Shown here: positions 1 to 7,196 of the stretch, in pieces
Layout: each line of letters begins with the position of its first letter
Position numbering within the stretch: the first letter of the stretch is position 1
Assembly: GCF_004348685.1 (NCBI RefSeq)
Contig: NZ_SMKO01000051.1
Span: forward strand, 1-51,593
Origin: Nonomuraea deserti
GTDB taxonomy: Bacteria > Actinomycetota > Actinomycetes > Streptosporangiales > Streptosporangiaceae
DNA: 51,593 nucleotides
Direction of reading: 5' to 3'
The notes under the pieces: generated by a model
The model's input: the letters and a program-made list of their open reading frames with translations, nothing else
Database searches by the model: none
Told to the model about the DNA's origin: nothing
Program-made: the position numbers and the translations under genes

Positions 1-572
1 AGGTGGCGCAGTTCGATGATCTCCCCGTCGTGGCGGTGGGCGCGCCGCCACGCGTGCCGCACGTCCAGCCGGTCGCCCGACCGGGCCGGGCGGCGGCGGC
101 GTGACGCGGTGGCGGGCAGCGCGGCGGGCCAGGCGGCTTCGAGGGCGCGCATGAGCGTGCGCTCGCGGGTCCTGCCGAAGTCCCGCGTGCCGTAGGTGCT
201 CGTGGTGCTGGCCTCGGTCCCGTCGCCCGGCCGCGCCTCCTGGGCCGGCGGTTCGTCCTCGCCGGGACCGCCGGGGGACGGTGCGCCGTCGTCCCTCAGG
301 GTCGGCGGGTCGTCGGTGGCGCCGTGCCGGAACCAGGCGTCGAAGACGCGGTCGAAGGCGGGCAGGTCGGCCACGTCCTGGAGCAGGGTGATCCGGGCGG
401 ACCAGTACATCGCGGCCATGCCGGACGGCGGGGATTCCGCGACCACCCGCAGCAGGTCGGCCCGCTTGGCCGGCGCGGTGCGGAGCCCGGCCTCGCGCAG
501 CGCGACCAGGAACCCCCACAGGTGATCCGCGGCCAGCCCGGCCGGATCGGCCACCGAGCGGGCGTCAGGCAT
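1..572 (-). CDS. CoxE-like VWA-domain protein, N-terminal part (runs off left edge)
   Basis: Reading from an ATG at 572 to the window edge gives about 190 residues with no stop. The N-terminal half (LWGFLVALREAGLRTAP..., then AMYWSARITLL...FDRVFDAWF) is the usual start of CoxE-like proteins, whose VWA/MIDAS domain would lie beyond position 1 and is not seen here. A Pro/Asp/Glu-rich linker (roughly residues 87-122) separates this helical part from a basic segment ending in IIELRHL. The ATG overlaps the end of the upstream MoxR gene by 8 bp, so the two are translationally coupled. MoxR/VWA pairs are known maturation or remodelling partners; in CO dehydrogenase, CoxD and CoxE help build the metal site. 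A similar role for the adjacent molybdenum hydroxylase is inference. Confidence 0.75.
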   Translation of the reverse strand, partial: MPDARSVADPAGLAADHLWGFLVALREAGLRTAPAKRADLLRVVAESPPSGMAAMYWSARITLLQDVADLPAFDRVFDAWFRHGATDDPPTLRDDGAPSPGGPGEDEPPAQEARPGDGTEASTTSTYGTRDFGRTRERTLMRALEAAWPAALPATASRRRRPARSGDRLDVRHAWRRAHRHDGEIIELRH

Positions 573-1425
573 CGCTGAACACGTCCTCGGCGTGACCCAG
601 GAGGAGCCGGGTGTCCTCCTCGTCCTTGATCAGCAGGCCGAGGGCCCGGCGCAGGGCCAGCGGCCACGGGTCGCCGCCCTCCGCCAGCGCCATGGCGCCA
701 CGGGCCCACTCCACCGACTCGGCGATGCCGGGCCGCTTGAGCAGCGGCAGCCCTCGTACGCGCTGGACCGCCCGGACGAGCCCTTCGGCCGCCCGCTCCT
801 CCAGCCCGGGCACGGACGCGCGGAGGATCGCCCGCTCGCGTCCCGGTTCGGGGAAGGCGATCCAGTGGTAGAGGCAGCGTCGCTTGAGCGCGTCGTGCAG
901 CTCGCGCGTACGGTTGGAGGTCAGCACCACGATCGGCGGCGTGCCGGCCCGCACGGTGCCCAGCTCCGGAATCGTGATCTGGTAGTCGCCGAGGAACTCC
1001 AGCAGGAACGCCTCGAACTCGCTGTCGGCCCGGTCGATCTCGTCGATCAGCAGCACCGCGCCCCGCTCGGCCTGCACGGCGCGCAGCAGCGGACGGCGCA
1101 GCAGGAACTCCTCGCGGTAGAGGTCGCCGACGTCCTGGCCGCGGCTCTCGGCCACCCGGACGTGGAGGAGCTGCTTGGGGTGGTCCCACTCGTAGAGGGC
1201 CTGGCCGGAGTCCAGCCCTTCGAAGCACTGCAGGCGGATCAGCTCCAGGCCGGTGATCCGCGACAGCACCGCGGCCACCTCGGTCTTCCCGACGCCCGGC
1301 TCGCCCTCCAGCAGCAGCGGCCGCCTCAGGCGCAGCGCCAGGTGGACGGCCGTGGCCAGCCCTTCGTCCGCGAAATACCCCTTACCCTCCAGCGCCGCGG
1401 CCAGCTCACCGGGGCCGGGGGTCAC
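565..1425 (-). CDS. MoxR-family AAA+ ATPase (CoxD-like)
   Basis: This is a 286-aa AAA+ ATPase of the MoxR family. Walker A is GEPGVGKT at residues 41-48 and Walker B is LLIDEID, followed by a sensor-1 TSNRTRELHDALKRRC segment typical of MoxR and CoxD proteins. I chose the GTG at 1425 because it overlaps the stop of the EthD-family gene by 4 bp (GTGA); reading further upstream only runs through that gene in another frame. MoxR ATPases work with VWA-domain partners to remodel or mature other proteins. Here the partner is the next gene, which overlaps its 3' end. Being in the operon of a Mo hydroxylase suggests a role in cofactor insertion or sulfuration, as for CoxD, but that is inference. Confidence 0.9.
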   Translation of the reverse strand: MTPGPGELAAALEGKGYFADEGLATAVHLALRLRRPLLLEGEPGVGKTEVAAVLSRITGLELIRLQCFEGLDSGQALYEWDHPKQLLHVRVAESRGQDVGDLYREEFLLRRPLLRAVQAERGAVLLIDEIDRADSEFEAFLLEFLGDYQITIPELGTVRAGTPPIVVLTSNRTRELHDALKRRCLYHWIAFPEPGRERAILRASVPGLEERAAEGLVRAVQRVRGLPLLKRPGIAESVEWARGAMALAEGGDPWPLALRRALGLLIKDEEDTRLLLGHAEDVFSDA

Positions 1426-1724
1426 AGCTGCGCGTGCTCGGTGGTCAGCAGGTGAATGCGCGAGGAGGTGTGCGCGGACGCGTCGGCCGCCGCCGCCTTG
1501 CCATGCTCGGAGCCGAACGCGGCGGCGCGGGCGTCCTCGTCGTCGAAGTACAGCTCGTGCACCGAGTCGTACGCCGCGTCGTCGCCGTTGCTCACGTTGA
1601 CCGTGTACTTGCGCAGGCCGGGCAGCTTCCTGGCGAACTCGACGTGCTCCTCCACCACCCACGTGGCGTACTCCTCGCGGGACAGGCCCTCGGCGCGCTT
1701 GAGCAGCGATATGACCTTCAACAT
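1422..1724 (-). CDS. EthD-family (dimeric alpha/beta barrel) protein
   Basis: A 100-aa protein whose start LKVISLLKRAEGLSREEYATWV, conserved EHVEFARKLPGLRKYTV and later DSVHELYFDD segments match the EthD fold of ferredoxin-like dimeric barrels. The ATG at 1724 has a strong GGAGGAACC just upstream and overlaps the end of the Mo-subunit gene by 7 bp. The 3' end overlaps the MoxR start. EthD-like proteins include small cofactor-free oxygenases, isomerases and decarboxylases and also members of unknown function. Its position inside the hydroxylase operon suggests that it acts on the hydroxylated product or assists the enzyme. I cannot name the reaction. Confidence 0.8.
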   Translation of the reverse strand: MLKVISLLKRAEGLSREEYATWVVEEHVEFARKLPGLRKYTVNVSNGDDAAYDSVHELYFDDEDARAAAFGSEHGKAAAADASAHTSSRIHLLTTEHAQL

Positions 1725-2731
1725 GGTTCCTCCATCCTCAAGGCGTCCAGCCCTCGCAGGACGCGTTCCGGGGTGAACGGCATCGACGTCAGGCGCACAC
1801 CGCAGGCGTCGAAGATCGCGTTGGCGATGGCCGGGATCGGGGCGTTGGCCGTCATCTCGCCGATCCCCTTGGCGCCGTACGGCCCGTTCGCGGCCGGGCG
1901 CTCCAGGAGCAGGCTGTGCTGGATCGGGAGGTCGGCGGGCCCCGGCATCAGGTAGCCGGCGAAGTCGCGCGGGCCGTGGTCGCGGACCGGGTAGTACGGC
2001 TCGGTGGTCTCGAACAGGGCGTGCGACACGCCCATCCACGCCCCGCCCTCCACCTGCTGCGTCGCCATGGCCGGGTTGAGCGCCCTGCCCACCTCGTACG
2101 TGTTGAACAGCTCCAGCACCTCGACCACCCCGGTCTCGTCGTCGACCTCGACGACGGCGACCGTGCACGCGTGCGCCTGGCAGGAGTCGGGGTCCATCTC
2201 CCCCGTCTCGGGCACGGGCGCGCTCGGCTCCTTGAGGTAGACGCCGCGGCCGGAGATCGTCCGCCCGTGCTTGAAGTGCGCGGCCAGCGCCAGGTCGGTG
2301 ACGTGGATGCGCCTGTCCTGCGCGCCCTTGACCATGATGAAGCCGGTGCCGTCGGTCTCCAGGTCGGCCGCGTCGACCTCCAGCTCCTCGGCGGCCACCT
2401 CCAGCATCACGCCGCGCGCCTCGGCCGCGGCCATGATGACGGCGTTGCCGACGCGGTGGCTGCCGCGGCTGGCGAAGGTGCCCATGCAGTGCGGGCCGGT
2501 GTCGGTGTCGGCGGTGTCGACGAGCACGTTCCCGATCGGCAGGCCGAGCGTCTCCGCGGCGCACTGGGCGGCGATCGTCTTGATGCCCTGGCCCAGGTCC
2601 ACCGAGGAGAGCGAGACCACGAACGTGCCGGTGGTCGTGGCGTGGATCAGCGCCTGCGAGGGGTCGCCGCCCAGGTTCATGCCGGTGGGGTAGTTCACCG
2701 ACGCGTGCCCCCGGCCGCGCAGCTTCGCCAT
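1718..2731 (-). CDS. Molybdenum hydroxylase, molybdopterin subunit, C-terminal half (NdhM-like)
   Basis: A 337-aa protein corresponding to the C-terminal half of xanthine dehydrogenase-type large subunits. It starts MAKLRGRGHASVNYPTGMN, contains the molybdopterin-contacting LSSVDLGQGIKT (about 41-52) and THCMGTFASRG-like stretch, and carries GAKGIGE near its end, where Glu292 aligns with the conserved catalytic glutamate of the family. The ATG at 2731 lies two bases after the TAG of the gene for the N-terminal half, with GAGAGGGG about 10 bases upstream, so it looks like a deliberate coupled start. E. barkeri nicotinate dehydrogenase is split the same way (NdhL 50 kDa, NdhM 37 kDa). A 1-nt frameshift in a once-single gene is the alternative. 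Confidence 0.85.
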   Translation of the reverse strand: MAKLRGRGHASVNYPTGMNLGGDPSQALIHATTTGTFVVSLSSVDLGQGIKTIAAQCAAETLGLPIGNVLVDTADTDTGPHCMGTFASRGSHRVGNAVIMAAAEARGVMLEVAAEELEVDAADLETDGTGFIMVKGAQDRRIHVTDLALAAHFKHGRTISGRGVYLKEPSAPVPETGEMDPDSCQAHACTVAVVEVDDETGVVEVLELFNTYEVGRALNPAMATQQVEGGAWMGVSHALFETTEPYYPVRDHGPRDFAGYLMPGPADLPIQHSLLLERPAANGPYGAKGIGEMTANAPIPAIANAIFDACGVRLTSMPFTPERVLRGLDALRMEEPC

Positions 2732-2733
2732 CG

Positions 2734-4122
2734 CTACAGCCCCTCTCGGGTCGTGGAGGACATCCTGCGGTACGCCTCGGGCAGCTCGTGCCCGGCCAGC
2801 TCCGCCGCCTTCTGGATCACCTCGACCAGGGCCGTGCCCTCGGCGATCTTGCGGTGGGCCTTGAGGTCGCCGTCGCGGTAGGCGTTGATCAGCCGGAGCT
2901 GGAGCGGGTCCATGTCGAGGGCGCGGGCGATCCGGTCCATCTGCGACTCCAGCGCGAAGTCGGCGATGGTCACGCCGAAACCGCGCATGGCGCTGGACGG
3001 CGTGCGGTTGGTGAACACGCAGTGGCAGTCGGCCCACACGTTGGGAATCGTGTAGGGGCCGGGCAGGTGCGCGGCGGCCTTGGTGGTGCCGTACGGGCTG
3101 TGGCGGGCGTACGCGCCGGCGTCGACGTACAGGGTGACCTTGCGGCCGATGATCCGGCCGTCGTCCATCACGGCGTCCTTGATGACGATGCGCTCGGCCG
3201 CGCGCGGGGAGGAGACCTGCATCTCCTCTGCCCGGTCGTAGACGAACTTGACCGGGCGATCGACCGCCATCGCGGCGACGCACGCGATCGGCTCGACCAC
3301 CACGTCCACCTTGCCGCCGAACCCGCCGCCGACCGTTCCGCCCACGATGCGCAGCTTGTTGAACGGCACGCCCAGGATCAGCGCGGTGTTGTCCAGGGTG
3401 AAGAAGCACGCCTGGGTGTCGGAGTGGATGCGCAGCCGCCCGTCGGCCTGCGGGACGACGACGCAGCCGGTGGTCTCGACGGGAGCCTGCTCGATCGGCG
3501 ACGACTGGTAGCGCCACTCGAAGACGTGGTCGGCCTGGCCGAACGCCTTCTCCACGTCGCCGAACCGGATCCGCCGGCAGTGGTGGCCCTCGTAGACGAA
3601 GTAATTCTGCCCCTGGTACTCGTTGACCAGCGGCGCGCCCTCCTTCAGCGCCTCCTCGACGTCGAAGACGGGCGGCAGGTCCTCGTAGCCGACCTCGATC
3701 GCGGCCGCGCCCTCCAGCGCGGCCGCCTCGGTCTCGGCGACCACGGCGCAGATGGGCTCGCCGAGGTAGCGCACCTTGTCCACGGCGAGGACGGGCTCGT
3801 CGTCCGGCTCGACGCCGATCAGCTTGAGCACGGTGTAGACGTTGTTCGGGACGTCGGCGTGGGTGAGGACGCGCAGCACGCCGGGCACGGCGAGCGCCCC
3901 GCTCACGTCCACGTCGGTGATCCTCGCGTGGTGCCGGGCCGAGCGGTGCATCTTGAGGTGCGCGAGCCGCGGCGCGGCCACGTCCTCGAAGAACTCGGTG
4001 CGTCCCGTGACGTGCCCGCGCGCGTCGGAGCGCCGCACCACCGAGCCGATGACGGTGTGGTGGTCGCCGTCCCGCTCGGCCACGAAGGCGCCGGTGTCGA
4101 TGGGGGCGAGCCGGTACGTCAT
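2734..4122 (-). CDS. Molybdenum hydroxylase, molybdopterin subunit, N-terminal half (NdhL-like)
   Basis: A 462-aa protein with the first part of a xanthine dehydrogenase-family large subunit: the a/b hammerhead (about 24-150), then GGTVGGGFGGK (261-271) that contacts the Mo cofactor, VDAGAYA (333-339) and SAMRGFG (377-383). In true CO dehydrogenases the equivalent active-site loop reads AYRCSFR or AYRGAGR, so this is not a CODH. The chain ends where a fused subunit would continue into the second Mo-binding half, which is supplied by the next gene. The ATG at 4122 overlaps the stop of the iron-sulfur subunit by 4 bp. Substrate is unknown; N-heterocyclic or purine-like compounds are the obvious candidates from the Ndh comparison. 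Confidence 0.88.
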   Translation of the reverse strand: MTYRLAPIDTGAFVAERDGDHHTVIGSVVRRSDARGHVTGRTEFFEDVAAPRLAHLKMHRSARHHARITDVDVSGALAVPGVLRVLTHADVPNNVYTVLKLIGVEPDDEPVLAVDKVRYLGEPICAVVAETEAAALEGAAAIEVGYEDLPPVFDVEEALKEGAPLVNEYQGQNYFVYEGHHCRRIRFGDVEKAFGQADHVFEWRYQSSPIEQAPVETTGCVVVPQADGRLRIHSDTQACFFTLDNTALILGVPFNKLRIVGGTVGGGFGGKVDVVVEPIACVAAMAVDRPVKFVYDRAEEMQVSSPRAAERIVIKDAVMDDGRIIGRKVTLYVDAGAYARHSPYGTTKAAAHLPGPYTIPNVWADCHCVFTNRTPSSAMRGFGVTIADFALESQMDRIARALDMDPLQLRLINAYRDGDLKAHRKIAEGTALVEVIQKAAELAGHELPEAYRRMSSTTREGL

Positions 4123-4607
4123 CGCGGCACCGCCTGCTCCCGGCGCCGCCTGGCCGCCTCCATGATGGCGATCACGATGGGCCGGTAGCCGGTGCACCGG
4201 CAGACGTTCCCCGAGATCGCCTCGATGACGTCGTCCTCGCTCGGGTCGGGGTTCCGGTCGAGCAGCGCCTCGGCGACCATGATCATGCCGGAGGTGCAGA
4301 AGCCGCACTGGGTGGCGAAGCAGTCGATGAAGGCGCTCTGCACCTCGTCCAGTTCGCCTCCGGACGTGACGCCCTCCAGCGTGCGGACGGACCCGTCCGC
4401 GACGGTCTCCACCGCGACCAGGCAGGCGGCCTCGGGCCGGCCGTCGACGAGGACCGTGCAGGTGCCGCAGGCGCCCTGCGCGCAGCCTCGTTTGGCCGCG
4501 ATGAGCCCCAGCGATTCGCGCAGGCAGGCGAGCAGCGTGGCCCCCGGCGCGGCGATGAACTCCCGCCGCTCACCGTTGACGACGAGCGAGACGATCTGTG
4601 ACGGCAC
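4119..4607 (-). CDS. Molybdenum hydroxylase [2Fe-2S] subunit (CoxS/NdhS-like)
   Basis: A 162-aa two-cluster ferredoxin subunit. The plant-type [2Fe-2S] ligands are Cys42, Cys47, Cys50 and Cys62 (GCAQGACGTC...AAC) and the helical-domain ligands are Cys101, Cys104, Cys136 and Cys138 (CGFC...CRC), all present. It passes electrons from the Mo site to the FAD subunit. The GTG start at 4607 has AGAGGTGGG a few bases upstream. It follows the FAD-subunit gene by 27 bp and overlaps the NdhL-like gene by 4 bp. Length and motif order are normal for the family. Confidence 0.95.
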   Translation of the reverse strand: MPSQIVSLVVNGERREFIAAPGATLLACLRESLGLIAAKRGCAQGACGTCTVLVDGRPEAACLVAVETVADGSVRTLEGVTSGGELDEVQSAFIDCFATQCGFCTSGMIMVAEALLDRNPDPSEDDVIEAISGNVCRCTGYRPIVIAIMEAARRRREQAVPR

Positions 4608-4634
4608 GATCCCACCTCTTCTGGTGCGGGCGCT

Positions 4635-5423
4635 TCACGGGAGGAAGGCACGGCGCAGGTGCACGGGCAGGACTCGCGCCCGGTACCACGCGCTGGCGTA
4701 GGCGTCGTCGAAGGGGTCGATGTCGGCGCGGGCCGCCTCGCCCGCCTCGGTGAGGTTCTCCGGTGTCAGCGGCCGGCCGCTCAGCAGGCGTTCGGCGGAC
4801 ACCGCGCGCACGGGACGCGGGGCGAGGCCGCCCAGCGCGATCCTGCGGTCACCGGCCGAGGTGACGGAGGCGACGGTGACGATGGCCGCCGAGTTCAGGC
4901 GGCGGCGCATGGCCTTGTGGTAGTGCCAGGCGCCCGGCTCCGGCAGCGTGACCCGTACGGCGACGACGACCTCGCCCGCGGCGATCCCGGCGGCCAGGAC
5001 GTCGGCCACCGGTGCGTCTCTCCGGCCGGCCGGCCCGGCGATCTCGCAGGTGGCGTCGAGGGCGAGCAGGCAGACGGCCAGGTCGCCGTACGGTTGCGCG
5101 ACGAACAGGTTGCCGCCCACGGTGGCCTGGTTCCTGATGGTCGGTGAGGCGATCGTGCGCAGCGCCGGCCGCAGGAAGGCGAGGGCGGGATGCTCGCCCA
5201 CGGCGGTGAGCGTGGCCGCCGCCCCGATCGTGGCCACCCCGTCGCGCACCTCGACGCCGCCGAGCCCCGCGCGGCGCAGGCTGACCAGCTCGGTCACCGC
5301 CGTGGACCCGCTGGTGAGCTGGGGCATGACGACCGTGCCTCCGCCCATGATCCGACCGCCCCGCGCCGAGCAGGCGACCACGCCATCGAGGGACTCCGGT
5401 ACGTGCACCGCCTGGATCGCCAT
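4635..5423 (-). CDS. Molybdenum hydroxylase FAD-binding subunit (CoxM/NdhF-like)
   Basis: A 262-aa FAD subunit of the CoxM/NdhF type. The two flavin-binding stretches are visible: GGGTVVMPQL near residues 27-36 and TIRNQATVGGNL, the family's TIGGN-like loop, near the middle; a CO-dehydrogenase flavoprotein C-terminal domain follows. It is slightly shorter than the usual 280-300 aa. The ATG at 5423 has a canonical AAGGAGG upstream and is the first gene of the operon FAD subunit, 2Fe-2S subunit, Mo subunit (two genes), EthD, MoxR, CoxE-like. The promoter region shared with the divergent GntR gene holds three related operator-like sites. Confidence 0.93.
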   Translation of the reverse strand: MAIQAVHVPESLDGVVACSARGGRIMGGGTVVMPQLTSGSTAVTELVSLRRAGLGGVEVRDGVATIGAAATLTAVGEHPALAFLRPALRTIASPTIRNQATVGGNLFVAQPYGDLAVCLLALDATCEIAGPAGRRDAPVADVLAAGIAAGEVVVAVRVTLPEPGAWHYHKAMRRRLNSAAIVTVASVTSAGDRRIALGGLAPRPVRAVSAERLLSGRPLTPENLTEAGEAARADIDPFDDAYASAWYRARVLPVHLRRAFLP

Positions 5424-5452
5424 GCGCGGCCTCCTTGCGCCGAGGTCCCTCT

Positions 5453-5511
5453 GATTATCGATAATTGATTATCGACAAGGATGCGTCAAGAGATCGTCTT
5501 CATCGATAATC
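5453..5511. promoter_or_regulatory. Cluster of three GATTATCGA-type operator sites
   Basis: GATTATCGAT at 5453-5462 lies within the perfect palindrome ATTATCGATAAT (5454-5465), GATTATCGAC is at 5467-5476, and the reverse-oriented ATCGATAATC is at 5502-5511. These AT-rich sites stand out sharply from the surrounding GC-rich DNA and lie between the divergent GntR gene and the Mo-hydroxylase operon. GntR/FCD regulators commonly bind such sites in their own divergent intergenic region. Binding by this regulator is inference. Confidence 0.7.
5461..5489 (-). promoter_or_regulatory. Candidate promoter of the Mo-hydroxylase operon
   Basis: On the minus strand TTGACG (5489-5484) is followed after 17 bp by AATTAT (5466-5461). 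The predicted start near 5454 falls inside the palindromic operator, and the spacer contains the second GATTATCGA copy, so a bound repressor would block it. The -35 is a good match; the -10 is weaker. Confidence 0.5.
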
Positions 5512-5513
5512 GG

Positions 5514-5519
5514 TAGGAT
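5514..5519 (+). promoter_or_regulatory. Candidate -10 box for a leaderless GntR transcript
   Basis: TAGGAT lies 6 bases before the GTG start of the GntR gene and there is no Shine-Dalgarno sequence between them. This spacing suggests a leaderless mRNA, which is common in actinomycetes. No clear -35 is seen. The operator at 5502-5511 would overlap polymerase, allowing autoregulation. Confidence 0.35.
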
Positions 5520-5525
5520 CGTTCC

Positions 5526-6203
5526 GTGACCGAAGAGCCCTCCAAGCTGCCGCGTCTCACGCTGGCGCGGCAGATCCGCGACTCGCTGGTCGGCAGGATC
5601 GTCTCCGGCCAGGTCAGGCCCGGTGAGCGGCTGGTGGAGACGCGGCTCGCGGCCACCTATGGCACCAGCCAGGCGCCCGTACGCGAGGCGCTGCGCGAGC
5701 TGGAGGCCATGCGGCTCGTGGAGACCCAGCCGCGCCGGGGCACCTTCGTGCGGCCCTTCGTCCAGGAGACGCTGCGCGAGAGCTATGTCGTCCGCGCCGC
5801 GCTGGAGGAGACGGCCACCCGGCTGGCTCTGCTGGCCGGGACCGTGCCGGTGGAGTCACTGCGGGCCGACGTGGAGGCGATGCGGGACGCCGCCGAACGC
5901 GGCGACAGCGAGGCGGCGACGCGGGCGAGCGTGTCCTTCCACCGGCACATCGTCGAGGCGGCGCACAACGAGCTGCTCAAGCTCACCTGGGAGGGCCTGC
6001 AGATCGAGGCTCGCACGTCGGTCACGATGGTCGCGACCGAGGTCGATCCGCACGACGTCGTACGCGACCACGCCGAGCTGCTGGCCGCGATCGAGGGCGG
6101 CGACCTGGAGACGGCGTGCCGGCAGGCCCGCGACCACCAGTGGCACTACGCCGACCTCCCCCACGACGCCCACGGGCGCATGCGCGACTCCGCGACGGGC
6201 TGA
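5526..6203 (+). CDS. GntR-family regulator with FCD domain
   Basis: A 225-aa transcription factor. The winged helix-turn-helix occupies about residues 10-75 (LARQIRDSLVGRIVSGQVRPGERL...SQAPVREALRELEAMRLVETQPRRGTFV), followed by an all-helical FCD ligand-binding domain (about 85-215) with the histidines that usually bind a metal (FHRHIVEAAHN, RDHAELLAAI, RDHQWHY). It is divergent from the Mo-hydroxylase operon and separated from it by the operator cluster, so it most likely represses that operon and itself in response to a carboxylic or aromatic acid. The effector is unknown. The GTG start is favoured because the winged helix begins about 10 residues later and a -10 box sits just upstream. Confidence 0.9.
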   Translation: MTEEPSKLPRLTLARQIRDSLVGRIVSGQVRPGERLVETRLAATYGTSQAPVREALRELEAMRLVETQPRRGTFVRPFVQETLRESYVVRAALEETATRLALLAGTVPVESLRADVEAMRDAAERGDSEAATRASVSFHRHIVEAAHNELLKLTWEGLQIEARTSVTMVATEVDPHDVVRDHAELLAAIEGGDLETACRQARDHQWHYADLPHDAHGRMRDSATG

Positions 6204-6344
6204 CCGGGCAACGCACCGCCCGGCTCGGCGGCGCGTTTCCGGCTCAGCGCCGGGCCGACCGGGTCACGCACCCCCTCCCGCGGCGCGTTTCCGGCTCAAC
6301 GCCGGGCCGACCGGGTCACGCGCCGCCTGGCTCGGCGGTGCGCT
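6202..6344. repeat. Imperfect 52-bp tandem repeat at convergent gene ends
   Basis: A unit containing GCGCGTTTCCGGCTCA and GCCGGGCCGACCGGGTCACG occurs at 6231-6282 and again from 6283, period 52 bp. A degenerate flanking copy precedes it (from about 6202) and another follows it, running into the 3' end of the next gene. It fills the 112-bp gap between the convergent GntR and FadR-type genes, and its last copy encodes the final residues of the latter. No classical terminator hairpin with a T tract is seen, so this repeat may serve as the termination zone. Confidence 0.7.
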
Positions 6345-7092
6345 CCCACATCGACCTCATCTCGGCGAAACCCTGCTCCATGATCTCCACCATGGCCTGC
6401 CTGGCCCGCTCGCCGTCGCGCCGCTGGATCGCGTGGGCCACGTCGGTGTGCAACTGCAGCGCCTGCTCGTCCGGGTAGTGGGGCATCAGGTGATAGTGGT
6501 GACGGCCGGCCAGCACCTCGGCGACGATCAGCTGCAGCTCCTCGAACATCTCGTTGCCGGAGGCCGCCAGCACCCGCCGGTGGAAGTCGATGTCCAGGAC
6601 GAGGAAGCGCGCCTCGTCACCGGCCTTGCCGGCGGCCCACAGCTTGGCCGCGACCCCGACTAACTCGCTGGCGTCGTCGTCGTCGATCCGCTCGGCGGCC
6701 AGCCAGGCGGCATGCGGCTCGATCGCGGTGCGCAGCTCGGTGATCGAGCGCATCTGCGCCATCCGGGCGTCCGAGGCGAGCCGCCAGCGGATCACGCGCG
6801 GATCGAAGACCTTCCACGCCTTGGCGGGCTGGATCATGACGCCGACCCGGCGCCGGGACTCGATGAGCCCCATGGAGGCGAGCACCCGCAGCACCTCGCG
6901 GATCACCGAGCGGGAGACCTGGCAGCGGTCGACCAGGTCGTCGATGCTCAGGACGGAACCGGCGGCCATCTCGCCGCTGCAGATGGCGGTGCCCAGGTGG
7001 TCGAGGACGCGTGCGTGCAGCCCAGCCTCGCCAGGGGCGCGCTGGGTGGTTGCGCCCCCTGGGGCTGAAGACTGATCCACGGGATAAAGCAT
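6316..7092 (-). CDS. GntR/FadR-family regulator of the sugar-acid cassette
   Basis: A 258-aa regulator. The winged helix (about residues 27-95) includes HARVLDHLGTAICSGEMAAGSVL and SRSVIREVLRVLASMGLIESRRRVGV; the FCD domain follows with FLVLDIDFHRRVLAASGNEMF and HTDVAHAIQRRD. It resembles regulators of gluconate/galactonate catabolism (DgoR, LgoR type), which fits the divergent transporter and dehydratase genes. The ATG at 7092 has no obvious Shine-Dalgarno; a start at the GTG five codons in is possible. The intergenic region carries an AAGTC-N2-GACTT inverted repeat overlapping the -35 of the divergent promoter, consistent with repression of the cassette. The inducer, perhaps a hexonate, is inferred. 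Confidence 0.88.
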   Translation of the reverse strand: MLYPVDQSSAPGGATTQRAPGEAGLHARVLDHLGTAICSGEMAAGSVLSIDDLVDRCQVSRSVIREVLRVLASMGLIESRRRVGVMIQPAKAWKVFDPRVIRWRLASDARMAQMRSITELRTAIEPHAAWLAAERIDDDDASELVGVAAKLWAAGKAGDEARFLVLDIDFHRRVLAASGNEMFEELQLIVAEVLAGRHHYHLMPHYPDEQALQLHTDVAHAIQRRDGERARQAMVEIMEQGFAEMRSMWERTAEPGGA

Positions 7093-7101
7093 ATCAGTTA
7101 G

Positions 7102-7113
7102 AAGTCGAGACTT
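7102..7113. promoter_or_regulatory. Inverted-repeat operator candidate
   Basis: AAGTC-GA-GACTT forms a short dyad between the divergent FadR-type regulator and the sugar-acid ABC operon. Its right arm overlaps the -35 hexamer at 7112-7117. FadR-type regulators often use compact dyads of this size. Binding is inferred. Confidence 0.45.
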
Positions 7114-7141
7114 GAATAAATCAGCCTATTTGTCCTAGCAT
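7112..7141 (+). promoter_or_regulatory. Candidate promoter of the sugar-acid ABC/dehydratase operon
   Basis: TTGAAT (7112-7117) and TAGCAT (7136-7141) are separated by 18 bp, giving a plausible housekeeping promoter with a start near 7148, about 50 bases before the chosen ATG of the solute-binding protein. Confidence 0.5.
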
Positions 7142-7196
7142 CCCGGCATTAAGCGGATGCTATGAGAGCGTGGCGCTGTTCGAGAGGGCGGCGGCC

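Noticed and set aside
2734..4122. Carbon monoxide dehydrogenase large subunit
   Set aside because: The active-site loop is SAMRGFG, not AYRCSFR or AYRGAGR, and the subunit is split. Neighbouring MoxR and CoxE-like genes alone do not make it a CODH.
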